DNA from: Lysinibacillus sp. FJAT-14745
GTDB taxonomy: Bacteria; Bacillota; Bacilli; Bacillales_A; Planococcaceae
Reading direction: 5' to 3'
Assembly (NCBI RefSeq): GCF_001275675.1
Contig: NZ_LITM01000013.1
Coordinates: 1 to 35,022, forward strand
Length of the DNA: 35,022 nucleotides
Numbering within the stretch: the stretch's first letter is position 1; each line of letters starts with the position of its first letter. The notes beneath the pieces were generated by a model. That model was not told the DNA's origin and searched no databases. It saw nothing but the letters and a program-made list of their open reading frames with translations. Shown here one piece after another: positions 1-7,965 of this stretch. The translations under genes and the position numbers were made by a program.

Positions 1-100
1 TTCGTTCACCAACTCAAGGTTAGCTACTAAAAACTTTATTGATTACGTTTTGCTTGTTCAGTTTTCAAGGTTCATTTCGTCGCCGCTTTTCTCAGCAGCA
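1..100 (-). other. Leader (5' pre-16S region) of an rRNA operon reading out of the window
   Basis: Read on the minus strand, this stretch contains CTTGAAAACTGAAC (around 54-68), a sequence typical of Bacillus-group rrn leaders and 16S-23S spacers. It lies about 50 bases downstream of two strong tandem promoters, which favours the leader in front of 16S over a spacer. No 16S sequence is present, so the rRNA gene should begin just beyond position 1. This is inference from recognisable motifs. Confidence 0.6.
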
Positions 101-108
101 ACTCTTAT

Positions 109-137
109 ATAATAACATGTCGTAAACTCGATGTCAA
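109..137 (-). promoter_or_regulatory. rrn-type promoter P2 (downstream)
   Basis: On the minus strand there is a perfect -35 TTGACA (132-137), a 17-base spacer and the -10 TATTAT (109-114). It reads leftward towards the presumed 16S gene. A near-consensus promoter paired with a second one upstream is the usual rrn arrangement in Bacillus-type bacteria. Confidence 0.75.
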
Positions 138-192
138 CAACTAATTTATTTAATTTAATTGTTTTTCAGCAGTTGTCTTAACGACTTGTATA

Positions 193-221
193 ATACTACA
201 CCCTTGATTTTAAAAGGTCAA
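193..221 (-). promoter_or_regulatory. rrn-type promoter P1 (upstream)
   Basis: On the minus strand: TTGACC (216-221), a 17-base spacer and TAGTAT (193-198). It lies 84 bases upstream of the second promoter and has the same direction. The flanking DNA is very AT-rich, as expected for an UP element. Confidence 0.6.
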
Positions 222-410
222 TACTTTTTCTGAAAAAAATTTATAGTTTTTCACTTCATCGAGAAACTTCCTATATAAATGATTAGAAAAACAATTTACT
301 ATTAAACTCACAATCTGACGTTAATTTATTGTTTTATTGTTATCTAAAATATAATTTTATCATAATCTCTATTAAAAAATTAATTAATTGTTTTTCATCA
401 AAAACAAAAC

Positions 411-539
411 GAGGCTAGGACATAACTGGTCAAAATCTTAAAAAGCGCGAGAAATCAATTTAGAAACGTTGACTTCTTGCGCTTGTCTGATGTGAAATAT
501 TGTAATTTTGCTTTGAAAATATACTTATGTCCCAGCCTC
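411..539. repeat. Nested palindromic repeat, family C copy 1; probable terminator of the SLC13 gene
   Basis: The outer arms are GAGGCTAGGACATAACT (411-427) and, inverted, ACTTATGTCCCAGCCTC (523-539), pairing at about 15 of 17 positions. A second pair of arms, AAGCGCGAGAAATCAA (443-458) and TTGACTTCTTGCGCTT (469-484), lies inside. It starts about 40 bases past the stop codon at 579. On the minus strand the outer stem is followed by a T-rich run (GTTTTGTTTTTG), so it can act as a Rho-independent terminator. A relative with the same outer arms is at 29811-29973. Confidence 0.75.
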
Positions 540-578
540 TTTCAGCGGATGTTTTGTTTGGACACCCATTGAAAGAAG

Positions 579-2426
579 TTAAAATGGGAAGAAAAATGGA
601 ATTGCTAGCACCATGACAACAAACATAATAATCTGTAACGGCATTCCAATCTTCACAAAATCCATAAATTTATAACCGCCAGCTGTCATCACAAGCGCAT
701 TTGTCGGGGAAGCAATTGGTGTGACAAATGCCATACTCGCTGCTACAGCAACAGCAATCATAAATGTCGTTGGACTTGCTTCCATTGCAATCGCGGCATT
801 CATAGCAATTGGCGCGAACAAGACAGCAGTCGCCGTATTACTAATAAACTGTCCAAAAATAACTGTTAAAATATATACGCCAACTAGTACTCCATACGGT
901 CCATAATCTCCAAGTGCATTAATGATACCATCGGATAAAATAACCATACCACCTGTTTTCTCCAATGCAGTCGCCATCGGAAGCATTGCAGCTACAAGCA
1001 CAATACTTTCAAAATTCATATTGCTGTATGCGTCTTCCATATTTCGCAAACACCCTGTTAATATCATCAATACGGCGCCAATCATAACGGAAATAACAGC
1101 AGGGAAAATTTCAAAAGCCATTAAGACAATCATTAAAAGCATAATGACACCAGCAATACCAGCTTTACCTGTTGCCGCTGCGACACTCGCATGCTCTTTC
1201 GGCTGACCAACAACAACGACATCCTGCGTTTCCCTTGCAAGCAATAGAATTTCATCCCATGCTCCTTGCACTAAAATGGCATCTCCAAATTTCAATTTAT
1301 GCGTCACCATATCTTGAAGTTTATAGCCGCCTCTACGATTAATGCCAATTATATTAAGATTATATTTTTCTCGGAAGCCTAGGGTGCTAACAGTTTTATT
1401 AATAAAGCTAGAGTTTGGCGTTAATAATACCTCAGCAATACCAAGATGCTTCGATACCAATTCATTCGCCTCTCCTTCAGCTAGTTCCTGCATCTCTAGA
1501 CTATAATCCGATGCAAAGCGGCGAATATTCTCCTCCTCACCTTGGACATACAATTCATCTTTGGCATGTATCACACTCGTCGGACCTGCCATTTCCTGAT
1601 ATGTCATCGGTAAAAAATTAATGCCCTCTTGAGATCGTCGGTGAATTTTCATCATACAAAGCATATACTTGGCCGGAAGCTTTAATTCTGCTAATGTAGC
1701 GTCAATAATCGGCGAATCCTCTGGGACAAACACTTTAAACAAACGGTTGTTTAAATCATATTGCTTAATAATTTTCTTTGGGGATAGTTTATAGTCAGCT
1801 TTTGTTTGTGTACGATTTTTTTCATTTGGTAAAAGAATATTGCGTACGAGTACTAAATAGATAATACCGACTATCATTCCTACAATACCGATGGGGGTCA
1901 CTTCGAAAAATCCTAGCTTATTATAACCTCGATCTACTAATAACTGACTGACAATTAAATTTGTTGGTGAGGCAATTAATGTCATAAGCCCAGAAAGACT
2001 CGCAACATAAGAAAGTGGTAGCAAGAATTTCGAAGGACTTTCCTTCATACTAATGGCAATACTAACAACAATCGGCATCATTAAAGCTACGGTACCTGTA
2101 TTACTCATAAAGGCACCTACCGTCCCTACAATAATGAGCAATAACACAAATAACTTCAGCTCACTATCACCTGACCATTTTAACAATAATCGCCCTGCCA
2201 TCCCTGCAAGTCCCGTGCGTAAAATTCCTGCGCCCACAACGAACAACCCTGCAATCATTAAAACTACAGAGTTCGAAAAACCAGCAAGCGCCTCTGTTGG
2301 CGTTAAAATATCTGTAATGACGAATGCTAGAAGTGACACAATCGCAACGAGATCCGCTCGTACTTTATTTGTCACAAAGGCAAAAATTGTCGCTCCTAAA
2401 ATAAGAAATGTTAATGTAAGCTGCAC
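579..2426 (-). CDS. SLC13-family (DASS-type) anion permease with two RCK_C domains
   Basis: A multi-spanning inner-membrane protein of about 615 residues. Hydrophobic blocks at both ends flank a soluble middle of roughly 200 residues that resembles two TrkA_C/RCK_C modules. The conserved elements SNTGTVALMMPI and ASPTNLIVSQLL in the first half recur as SNTATAVLFAPI and ASPTNALVMTAGG in the second. This is the inverted two-repeat plan of SLC13 and ArsB/NhaD-like carriers. The substrate (sulfate, dicarboxylate or other anion) cannot be told from sequence. The frame stays open up to an ATG at 2456, but that ATG has no good ribosome binding site. GTG at 2426 has AGAAAGGA about ten bases upstream and gives the usual family N-terminus, so I prefer it. 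The gene is single, followed by a palindromic terminator-like repeat. Confidence 0.88.
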   Translation of the reverse strand: MQLTLTFLILGATIFAFVTNKVRADLVAIVSLLAFVITDILTPTEALAGFSNSVVLMIAGLFVVGAGILRTGLAGMAGRLLLKWSGDSELKLFVLLLIIVGTVGAFMSNTGTVALMMPIVVSIAISMKESPSKFLLPLSYVASLSGLMTLIASPTNLIVSQLLVDRGYNKLGFFEVTPIGIVGMIVGIIYLVLVRNILLPNEKNRTQTKADYKLSPKKIIKQYDLNNRLFKVFVPEDSPIIDATLAELKLPAKYMLCMMKIHRRSQEGINFLPMTYQEMAGPTSVIHAKDELYVQGEEENIRRFASDYSLEMQELAEGEANELVSKHLGIAEVLLTPNSSFINKTVSTLGFREKYNLNIIGINRRGGYKLQDMVTHKLKFGDAILVQGAWDEILLLARETQDVVVVGQPKEHASVAAATGKAGIAGVIMLLMIVLMAFEIFPAVISVMIGAVLMILTGCLRNMEDAYSNMNFESIVLVAAMLPMATALEKTGGMVILSDGIINALGDYGPYGVLVGVYILTVIFGQFISNTATAVLFAPIAMNAAIAMEASPTTFMIAVAVAASMAFVTPIASPTNALVMTAGGYKFMDFVKIGMPLQIIMFVVMVLAIPFFFPF

Positions 2427-2457
2427 TTCTAAGAATTCCTTTCTAACATTAATCATT

Positions 2458-2496
2458 GTGCTAGGTGATATACAAAACCTTTTGTAATTGTAGCAC
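2458..2496. other. Hairpin in the leader of the SLC13 permease gene
   Basis: Outer arms GTGCTA (2458-2463) and TAGCAC (2491-2496) enclose TACAAAA (2471-2477) and TTTTGTA (2480-2486), so a two-part stem is possible. It lies just upstream of either start codon and might be an operator or a leader structure. No known family is recognised. Confidence 0.35.
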
Positions 2497-2599
2497 CTCG
2501 CACGTTTGCTATATCATTTAGATTTATTATATCTTACCCAAAACTATATATGGGAAATTTCACCATCTTTTCAAAATAAAAGATTCATCACCATAGCGT

Positions 2600-2728
2600 G
2601 AGGCTGATTTCCGTTCCAGCTGGGTGCGTCGGGCTAACAAGATGTTAGTCACGAAGGCGTGATCACAGGACGTGATGCTTTTAGCCTTCGTTCCTCTATA
2701 GCTGATCCCCAAGGAGTCGCTCAGCCTC
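2600..2728. repeat. Dispersed imperfect palindromic repeat, family A copy 1
   Basis: Terminal inverted arms GAGGCTGA (2600-2607) and TCAGCCTC (2721-2728). The body contains GTTCCAGCTGGGTGC near the left end and CCAAGGAGTCGC near the right end, both recurring in the element at 14293-14429. It fills most of the gap between the nadD stop and the SLC13 leader. It resembles the common non-coding repeats of Bacillaceae genomes (ends reading roughly gctgatttccgttcc). No transposase is encoded. Confidence 0.65.
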
Positions 2729-2772
2729 GGTATTAAACCGCACTCTACTATCATGTATCGGCCTTACCTAGA

Positions 2773-3387
2773 TTATTTTTGATAAAGATTATGCTCTTTA
2801 ATATAGTCATAACAAGCGTCAGGCAGTAGATATTTGGGTTCACCGCCCATTGCGAATTCTTCTCGAATATAGGTAGAACTAATTTCCATCGCTAAGCCTT
2901 TGTCAATCAAATGAAATCTTCCATCATCATGATTCCTCAAAATTGGAGAACGACTAATTGTTGATAACATATCAATTCCATGCCTTGCCATTACGATAAA
3001 TTTGTTCTCATCTACTAACGCTTCTCCTTTTTTCCACAACCCCGCGCCAATATCAACTAATAAATCGGCTCCCATAATAAAATGAATGTCATCATTAGGG
3101 TGCTGTTCTCTAAAATATTTCATCGTATCATATGTGTAAATGTTCCATCCTTCTTGCTCCATTTCATAGGAATCTGCAATAAAACGTTCATCCTTAGCAA
3201 TAGCCAGTTGCAGCATATTCCATCGATGAGTATTCTCTGTTTTTATTTCCTTGTCCTTTCGTTTATTTGAGCACGGTAAAAAAATGACTTTATCTAATTT
3301 GCAACGATGTGCGACTGTGCTTGCGGTCCAAAGATGAACATTTGTGATTGGATCAAAGGATGAACCGTAAATTCCTATTTTTGCCAT
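2773..3387 (-). CDS. nadD: Nicotinate-nucleotide adenylyltransferase (salvage-cluster copy)
   Basis: Makes deamido-NAD from nicotinate mononucleotide and ATP in the cytoplasm. At 204 residues it has the nucleotidyltransferase signature GSSFDPITNVH (8-18) and the second motif ISSTYIRE near residue 170. Both bind ATP in NadD/NMNAT enzymes. It is the third gene of pncA-pncB-nadD, 27 bases after pncB, with GGAGG eight bases before its ATG. Housekeeping nadD in Bacillus-type genomes normally sits by the yqeK/rsfS genes, so this is probably a second, salvage-dedicated copy. That cannot be confirmed from the window. The family can use NMN or NaMN; the neighbours argue for NaMN. Confidence 0.88.
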   Translation of the reverse strand: MAKIGIYGSSFDPITNVHLWTASTVAHRCKLDKVIFLPCSNKRKDKEIKTENTHRWNMLQLAIAKDERFIADSYEMEQEGWNIYTYDTMKYFREQHPNDDIHFIMGADLLVDIGAGLWKKGEALVDENKFIVMARHGIDMLSTISRSPILRNHDDGRFHLIDKGLAMEISSTYIREEFAMGGEPKYLLPDACYDYIKEHNLYQK

Positions 3388-3414
3388 TATCTATTCCTCC
3401 ATTTTATTTCCCTA

Positions 3415-4884
3415 TTAATTTATCTCATTCACCATCATCGTGACTTTATCTTTAATTTCCTTAATTCTTGTCATTTTGTTATCCCAGCACGCTTGGCTTA
3501 AATCGACGGGATACTCTTCTGGATTCATTGTTCTTTTGTACTCACTCCATAATAGATGTAAGTTTTCTTCTACATATACCTGAATTTCCTGAAGTGTTGG
3601 TTCGTTGTAAAGAATGGATCCATTCTTTACAATGTCTTGATGTAATTCTTTTGCTGTAAAATTTGTCACAAATTTGCTGATATAAGTATGAACAGGGTGA
3701 AACATTTTCAAGCGTTCTTCTTCTTGAGGATTTTCATAATCTAATGCAATATAATCTCCTTCAGCATGACCATTCCCTTTGTTAATAATTCGGTATATAC
3801 GCTTCCGGCCTGGAGTAGTTACTTTTTCGGGATTTCCAGAGATTTTAATGGTATCGACCATTTTTCCATTTTCATCTTCAATAGATACTAATTTGTAGAC
3901 TCCGCCAAGAGCGGCTTGATCGTAAGCTGTAATGAGCTTAGTTCCGATTCCCCACGTATCAATTTTAGCTCCTTGTGACTTCAAATTTATAATCGTGTAT
4001 TCATCTAAATCATTCGATGCAATAATTTTCGCTTCAGTGAAACCAGCTTCATCTAGCATTTTTCTTGCTTTTTTTGACAGGTACGCTAAATCTCCACTGT
4101 CCAAACGAATTCCTACAAAATTGATTTTATCTCCAAACTCCTTTGCGACCCGAATCGCATTAGGAACACCTGAACGCAACGTATCATACGTATCTACTAA
4201 GAAAACGCAATCTTTATGTGTTCTTGCATACTTTGTAAATGCATTGTATTCATCGCGATATGCCTGTATGATAGCATGTGCATGAGTACCTGACACAGGG
4301 ATGCCAAATAATTTCCCAGCTCTTACATTACTAGTTGCAGAAAATCCACCAATATAAGCTGCACGAGTTCCCCAAATGGCTGCATCAAATTCATGAGCAC
4401 GACGAGTACCAAATTCCATCGCCACGTCCATTCCAATCACTTGTTTAATGCGCGATGCCTTTGTTGCGATAAGAGTTTGGTAATTAACGATATTCAATAA
4501 AGGTGTTTCAATTAATTGAGCTTCTGCCAACGGAGCTTCAATTCGTAAAATAGGTTCATTGGCAAATACCAATTCACCTTCCTTCATTGCAGAAATAGTA
4601 CCTGTAAATTTTAGACTTTGAAGGTATTTCAGAAATTCCTCTGAATATTTCCCTTCCTCACGTAAATATTGAATATCACTAGTAGAAAAACCAAAGTTTT
4701 TGATAAACTCCATCATCTTTTTTAAGCCTGCAAATATCGCATAGCCATTACCGAACGGAAGTTGTCGAAAGTACAGTTCAAATACTGCTGTTCTATTTTG
4801 AGTACTATCGTTCCAGTATGTTTCGACCATATTTATTTGATATAAGTCTGTGTGCAACATTAAGCTATCGTCTGCATATTTCAT
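3415..4884 (-). CDS. pncB: Nicotinate phosphoribosyltransferase
   Basis: Converts nicotinate, PRPP and ATP to nicotinate mononucleotide, the step between pncA and nadD. The 489 residues match the usual length of the longer PncB class. Recognisable blocks are the N-terminal DLYQINMVETYW, GTRRAHEFDAAIWGTRAAYI and VSGTHAHAIIQAY around the active site, and GIRLDSGDLAYLSKKAR in the phosphate-binding half. GGAGG lies eight bases before the ATG and only 15 bases separate it from the pncA stop, so it is co-transcribed with pncA and nadD. No missing residues were noticed. Confidence 0.93.
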   Translation of the reverse strand: MKYADDSLMLHTDLYQINMVETYWNDSTQNRTAVFELYFRQLPFGNGYAIFAGLKKMMEFIKNFGFSTSDIQYLREEGKYSEEFLKYLQSLKFTGTISAMKEGELVFANEPILRIEAPLAEAQLIETPLLNIVNYQTLIATKASRIKQVIGMDVAMEFGTRRAHEFDAAIWGTRAAYIGGFSATSNVRAGKLFGIPVSGTHAHAIIQAYRDEYNAFTKYARTHKDCVFLVDTYDTLRSGVPNAIRVAKEFGDKINFVGIRLDSGDLAYLSKKARKMLDEAGFTEAKIIASNDLDEYTIINLKSQGAKIDTWGIGTKLITAYDQAALGGVYKLVSIEDENGKMVDTIKISGNPEKVTTPGRKRIYRIINKGNGHAEGDYIALDYENPQEEERLKMFHPVHTYISKFVTNFTAKELHQDIVKNGSILYNEPTLQEIQVYVEENLHLLWSEYKRTMNPEEYPVDLSQACWDNKMTRIKEIKDKVTMMVNEIN

Positions 4885-4899
4885 TTCCTTTTCCTCCGT

Positions 4900-5451
4900 T
4901 TACATAATAGTAGCTCCGAGAGAATGTTCGAAATGTCCTAACGCCCACTCATGCCCCGCTTGATTAAAAGAAGCCACTGCATTTTTATGAATAACAATGT
5001 TAAATCCTTTATTATAGGCATCCACTGCTGTATGAAGAACACAAATATCCGTACATACACCTATTAAATGCAGTTCAGTAATTCCTCTTTCACGCAACTT
5101 AATCTCTAAATCCGTGCCTGCAAAAGCAGAATATCTTGTTTTATCCAAGTAGTAGACATGATCTAGATCTTTATTTTGTTCATATAATTCTTTCAAGGAG
5201 CCATATAGTTCCCTACCCCCTGTGCCTCTAATATTATGAGCAGGAAAAAGTTTTGTTTCTGGATGATAGCGATCATCTTTTTCATGAACATCAATGGCAA
5301 AAACTACAAAATCATCGTTTGAGATAAATTCCTTCGTTAATTGTGTATTTACCTCTTCCAATAGTTGCCCCGGTTTTCCGCAAGTTAGAGCTCCATCTGG
5401 TGCTACAAAATCCACTGTATAATCAATATTAATCAATGCACGTTTTGGCAT
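4900..5451 (-). CDS. pncA: Nicotinamidase (isochorismatase-like hydrolase)
   Basis: Deaminates nicotinamide to nicotinate, opening the salvage pathway completed by the two genes after it. The 183 residues carry the expected catalytic triad: Asp10 (LINIDYTVDF), Lys104 (YLDKTRYSAF) and Cys137 (GVCTDICVLHT). Likely metal ligands are Asp54, His56 and His72. It is the first gene of the salvage operon. The ATG follows a GTGGAG-type binding site about 11 bases upstream. A 23-bp palindrome (5482-5504) lies 31 bases before the start and is the likely operator. Confidence 0.93.
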   Translation of the reverse strand: MPKRALINIDYTVDFVAPDGALTCGKPGQLLEEVNTQLTKEFISNDDFVVFAIDVHEKDDRYHPETKLFPAHNIRGTGGRELYGSLKELYEQNKDLDHVYYLDKTRYSAFAGTDLEIKLRERGITELHLIGVCTDICVLHTAVDAYNKGFNIVIHKNAVASFNQAGHEWALGHFEHSLGATIM

Positions 5452-5481
5452 TTTTCCATCACTCCACTTTCTTTTTAATTG

Positions 5482-5504
5482 GTAATTACAGAATTACAAA
5501 TTAC
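5482..5504. promoter_or_regulatory. Candidate NrtR-type operator in front of pncA-pncB-nadD
   Basis: A palindrome with arms GTAATT and AATTAC separated by 11 bases (23 bp in all). The same arms with the same spacing occur at 6501-6523 before the regulator gene, and the two cores are also alike when one is reversed. The 17-bp arm-to-arm period suits a dimeric winged-helix protein. The site overlaps where the pncA promoter should be, consistent with repression. The site is directly visible; the identity of the binding protein is inference. Confidence 0.65.
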
Positions 5505-5509
5505 TATAT

Positions 5510-5542
5510 TGAAAAATTATCAGGAAAGACAGGTGCTTTCCT
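5510..5542 (-). terminator. Weak terminator of the Nudix/NrtR-like gene
   Basis: Arms AGGAAAG (5522-5528) and CTTTCCT (5536-5542) form a seven-pair stem that overlaps the gene's TAG stop (5541-5543). On the minus strand it is followed by GATAATTTTT, an imperfect T-run. Confidence 0.45.
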
Positions 5543-6341
5543 AATGATAAATTGACTCTACGATTTCGAAGTCATTAAAAGTATATAATTGCGACGGTCT
5601 AAACGAATTCCTTTTTGTTTTCTTTGGTTTACCTTCTTCATCTAATACTTTTTCAATAAAAGGTAACTTAGGCGCTTTTGTAAAGAACACAGAGTCATTT
5701 GAAACGCGTGGATCATCTCCCACTGTCAATAAAACCCTTTGCAATTCTGATAACGTAAATTCTTCTAGTAAAAAGTTTTTAGCAACTGTTGTTTGTACCA
5801 TATCTTTCTTAATAAATTCCAAAGCGTCTGAAATGATTTTTCGATGATCAAAAGCTAATTCGAGTTTGAATACTTCATTTATATCGTATAGCTCTATTTC
5901 TGCCGCATCATCATTGGCTTGACGCTGGTCGATGTGCACTTCCGGAACAATGGCATAAAAAGCATTTGAAATCATCCAACCCCGAGGATCACGATCCATG
6001 TCATCGTAGACACCAAAGTGTTTAATGTGTAGACCACCTACATTCGTTTCCTCCTTCAATTCTCTTTTAGCGGCCATATAGGCGGTTTCCCTTTTTGTCG
6101 CATCTACAAATCCACCTGGAAGCGCCCATTTTCCACCTTCGATATTTGGATTTCCTTCATGATCTTGATCAGCACGTTTAATCAACATGATTTTAAGCGT
6201 CATCATTGGTGGTGCTTTTTCCTCTACTTTTTCAGATGTTATTGTAAAAATTGCGATATCTGACGTATAGCCATCAGGTGTTAGATATTTAGAAGAATCA
6301 TAATTCGCAAGAACTTCCTCTTGTGAACGAAATTTTGTCAT
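5541..6341 (-). CDS. nrtR: Nudix-domain protein of NrtR type, probable regulator of NAD salvage
   Basis: A 266-residue protein: a Nudix domain over about residues 20-155 and a C-terminal region (about 180-266) of the size of the winged-helix DNA-binding domain in NrtR regulators. The Nudix box reads GGFVDATKRETAYMAAKREL then KEETNV. Compared with G-x5-E-x7-RE-U-x-EE-x-G-U it has two extra residues before the first Glu, and the late Gly is Asn. Hydrolysis is therefore doubtful, and sensing of an NAD-related ligand such as ADP-ribose is more likely. The ATG has AAAGGAG nine bases upstream. It sits directly upstream of pncA-pncB-nadD, and both units carry the same palindrome. The alternative is an ADP-ribose pyrophosphatase without a regulatory role. 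Confidence 0.75.
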   Translation of the reverse strand: MTKFRSQEEVLANYDSSKYLTPDGYTSDIAIFTITSEKVEEKAPPMMTLKIMLIKRADQDHEGNPNIEGGKWALPGGFVDATKRETAYMAAKRELKEETNVGGLHIKHFGVYDDMDRDPRGWMISNAFYAIVPEVHIDQRQANDDAAEIELYDINEVFKLELAFDHRKIISDALEFIKKDMVQTTVAKNFLLEEFTLSELQRVLLTVGDDPRVSNDSVFFTKAPKLPFIEKVLDEEGKPKKTKRNSFRPSQLYTFNDFEIVESIYH

Positions 6342-6396
6342 TTAATAAAACTCCTTTGATACAATGTTTTCTACTATTAATGATGAAGATGAGATG

Positions 6397-6478
6397 AAAC
6401 GTAATGACTCCCTGTTGGGCGCGCGTATTTGCTTCGCTTCCGCAGATATTCTCCCGAGCCTCGCGGGTATCTAGTTGT
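6397..6478. repeat. GC-rich palindromic repeat fragment in the Nudix gene leader
   Basis: Markedly richer in G+C than its surroundings. It contains an imperfect stem from AGATA (about 6448) to TATCT around CCCGAGCCTCGCGGG. Read on the minus strand it resembles the tail of a common Bacillaceae intergenic repeat (GCGGAAGCGAAGC). It separates the operator-like site at 6501-6523 from the gene start at 6341. Confidence 0.4.
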
Positions 6479-6500
6479 ATAATTTGTTCAATCGCCTTCA

Positions 6501-6523
6501 GTAATTTGCAATTCTTGAATTAC
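6501..6523. promoter_or_regulatory. Candidate NrtR-type operator in front of the regulator gene
   Basis: Arms GTAATT and AATTAC with 11 bases between them, the same design as 5482-5504. It lies 160 bases upstream of the Nudix gene and would allow autoregulation. No convincing promoter hexamers were found beside it. Confidence 0.6.
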
Positions 6524-6629
6524 TATTTAATAACATGGTAACTTTTCCAGTTCACGTTTTCAACTCTTTTTTATAAAAAAGAAAAAATTTTCAATGAAAT
6601 AGAGGGCATATTGGAGTACACCTTAATTA

Positions 6630-6671
6630 AAAAGGGCATAGATAAAGCATTTCTGCCCTATCTATGCCTTG
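6630..6671 (-). terminator. Rho-independent terminator of the hut operon
   Basis: On the minus strand AAGGCATAGATA pairs with TATCTATGCCCTT across a 14-base loop and is followed by TTTTTAATT. It begins about ten bases after the hutI stop. Confidence 0.8.
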
Positions 6672-6678
6672 TTAGTAT

Positions 6679-7965
6679 TTAATTTACTAATTGATTTGTC
6701 AAAAGAATACCATCTTGTACGACAACTCGCCCATTTTTAATGACAGTATTCGTATGATTCATGCCATAGAAATATTGTAACTGCTTGTAATTGGCAACAT
6801 CCAATATAATAACGTCAGCTTGTTTGCCCGCTTCAAGAGAGCCAATTTGATGTCCACGGTTAAGGGCGTATGCAGCATTAATAGTTGTCGCTGTTAACAC
6901 TTCTTCTAGTGTCATGCCCATATGCATACAAGCTAAATTCATGATAAAGGGTAGACTCATCGTTGGGGATGAGCCAGGATTAAAATCAGTTGATATAGCA
7001 ACAGGTACCCCTTCATCAATCATTAGGCGACCCCTTGCAAATGGCGCACGTAAGAAGAATGCTGTTCCAGGTAGCAACACGGCAATCGTGCCAGCTTCAG
7101 CCATTTTTTGAATACCTTCATCAGAAGCAACTAGTAAATGCTCCGCTGAAATTGCCCCTACTTCCGCTGCAAGCTCCGCTCCCTTATAAGGCTCAATTTC
7201 ATCTGCATGAATTTTCGGTGTTAACCCCAACGCTTTTCCAGCCTCTAAAATGCGTTGTGATTGCTCTGGTGTAAATACACCTTTTTCACAAAATACATCA
7301 TTGAATTCCGCAAGCTTTAGCTCAGCTACTTTCGGCAGCATGTCATGAATGACTACATCGACAAATTCATCCTCACGACCCTTATAATCACGCGGCACCG
7401 CATGCGCCCCCATAAAGGTACTAACGACATCAATGTCATGTGTGGCCTGCAATTCCTTAGCTACCTCAAGCTGTTTCTTTTCTGTTTCCCAATCCAAGCC
7501 ATAGCCTGATTTTGCCTCAACCGTTGTGACACCATGCTTTAAAAACACATCTAAATGATTCATCGTTTTTCTATATAAATCACCAAAGCTAGTTTCTCGA
7601 GTCCGGTTTGTTGTGGCATGAATCCCACCACCCGCATTCATAATTTCCATGTATGTGGCACCATTGAGTCGCATATTAAACTCCTGCTCACGTGTACCTC
7701 CATGAACTAAATGCGTATGACAATCAACGAGACCTGGCATAACAACCTTACCTGAGGCATCAATAACCTCAGCCGCCTTAACAAGTTTAGGGAAGTCCGC
7801 TTCTAGCTGTGCAATGGGCCCTACCGCTATAATGCTATTTCCCTCCATTAAAACACTACCATTTTCCAGCACCGCAATTTCACGCATTTGTTCTTTTGTA
7901 CGAGGGCCTTGTTCGGCACTTTTTAACGTGATCACTTCATTGGCGTTTTTGATTAAAATTGTCAC
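6679..7965 (-). CDS. hutI: Imidazolonepropionase
   Basis: Third step of histidine degradation: hydrolyses imidazolone-5-propionate to N-formimino-L-glutamate. It is a 428-residue amidohydrolase-fold protein with the metal motif [14 protein letters not shown] (His83 and His85), the HADEIEPY stretch and [10 protein letters not shown] near the C-terminal metal site. The start is GTG at 7965, overlapping the hutU stop (GTGA), which implies translational coupling; AAAGGATG lies just upstream. It is the last gene of the operon; the next step, hutG, is not found downstream. Confidence 0.95.
   Translation of the reverse strand: MTILIKNANEVITLKSAEQGPRTKEQMREIAVLENGSVLMEGNSIIAVGPIAQLEADFPKLVKAAEVIDASGKVVMPGLVDCHTHLVHGGTREQEFNMRLNGATYMEIMNAGGGIHATTNRTRETSFGDLYRKTMNHLDVFLKHGVTTVEAKSGYGLDWETEKKQLEVAKELQATHDIDVVSTFMGAHAVPRDYKGREDEFVDVVIHDMLPKVAELKLAEFNDVFCEKGVFTPEQSQRILEAGKALGLTPKIHADEIEPYKGAELAAEVGAISAEHLLVASDEGIQKMAEAGTIAVLLPGTAFFLRAPFARGRLMIDEGVPVAISTDFNPGSSPTMSLPFIMNLACMHMGMTLEEVLTATTINAAYALNRGHQIGSLEAGKQADVIILDVANYKQLQYFYGMNHTNTVIKNGRVVVQDGILLTNQLVN

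Noticed and set aside
411..539. Insertion sequence or MITE of an active transposon
   Set aside because: No transposase, no clear target-site duplication, and the element behaves like a terminator-type palindromic repeat.
2560..2754. 64-codon minus-strand ORF
   Set aside because: Lies wholly over a palindromic repeat, has no binding site, and its sequence is what the repeat happens to encode.
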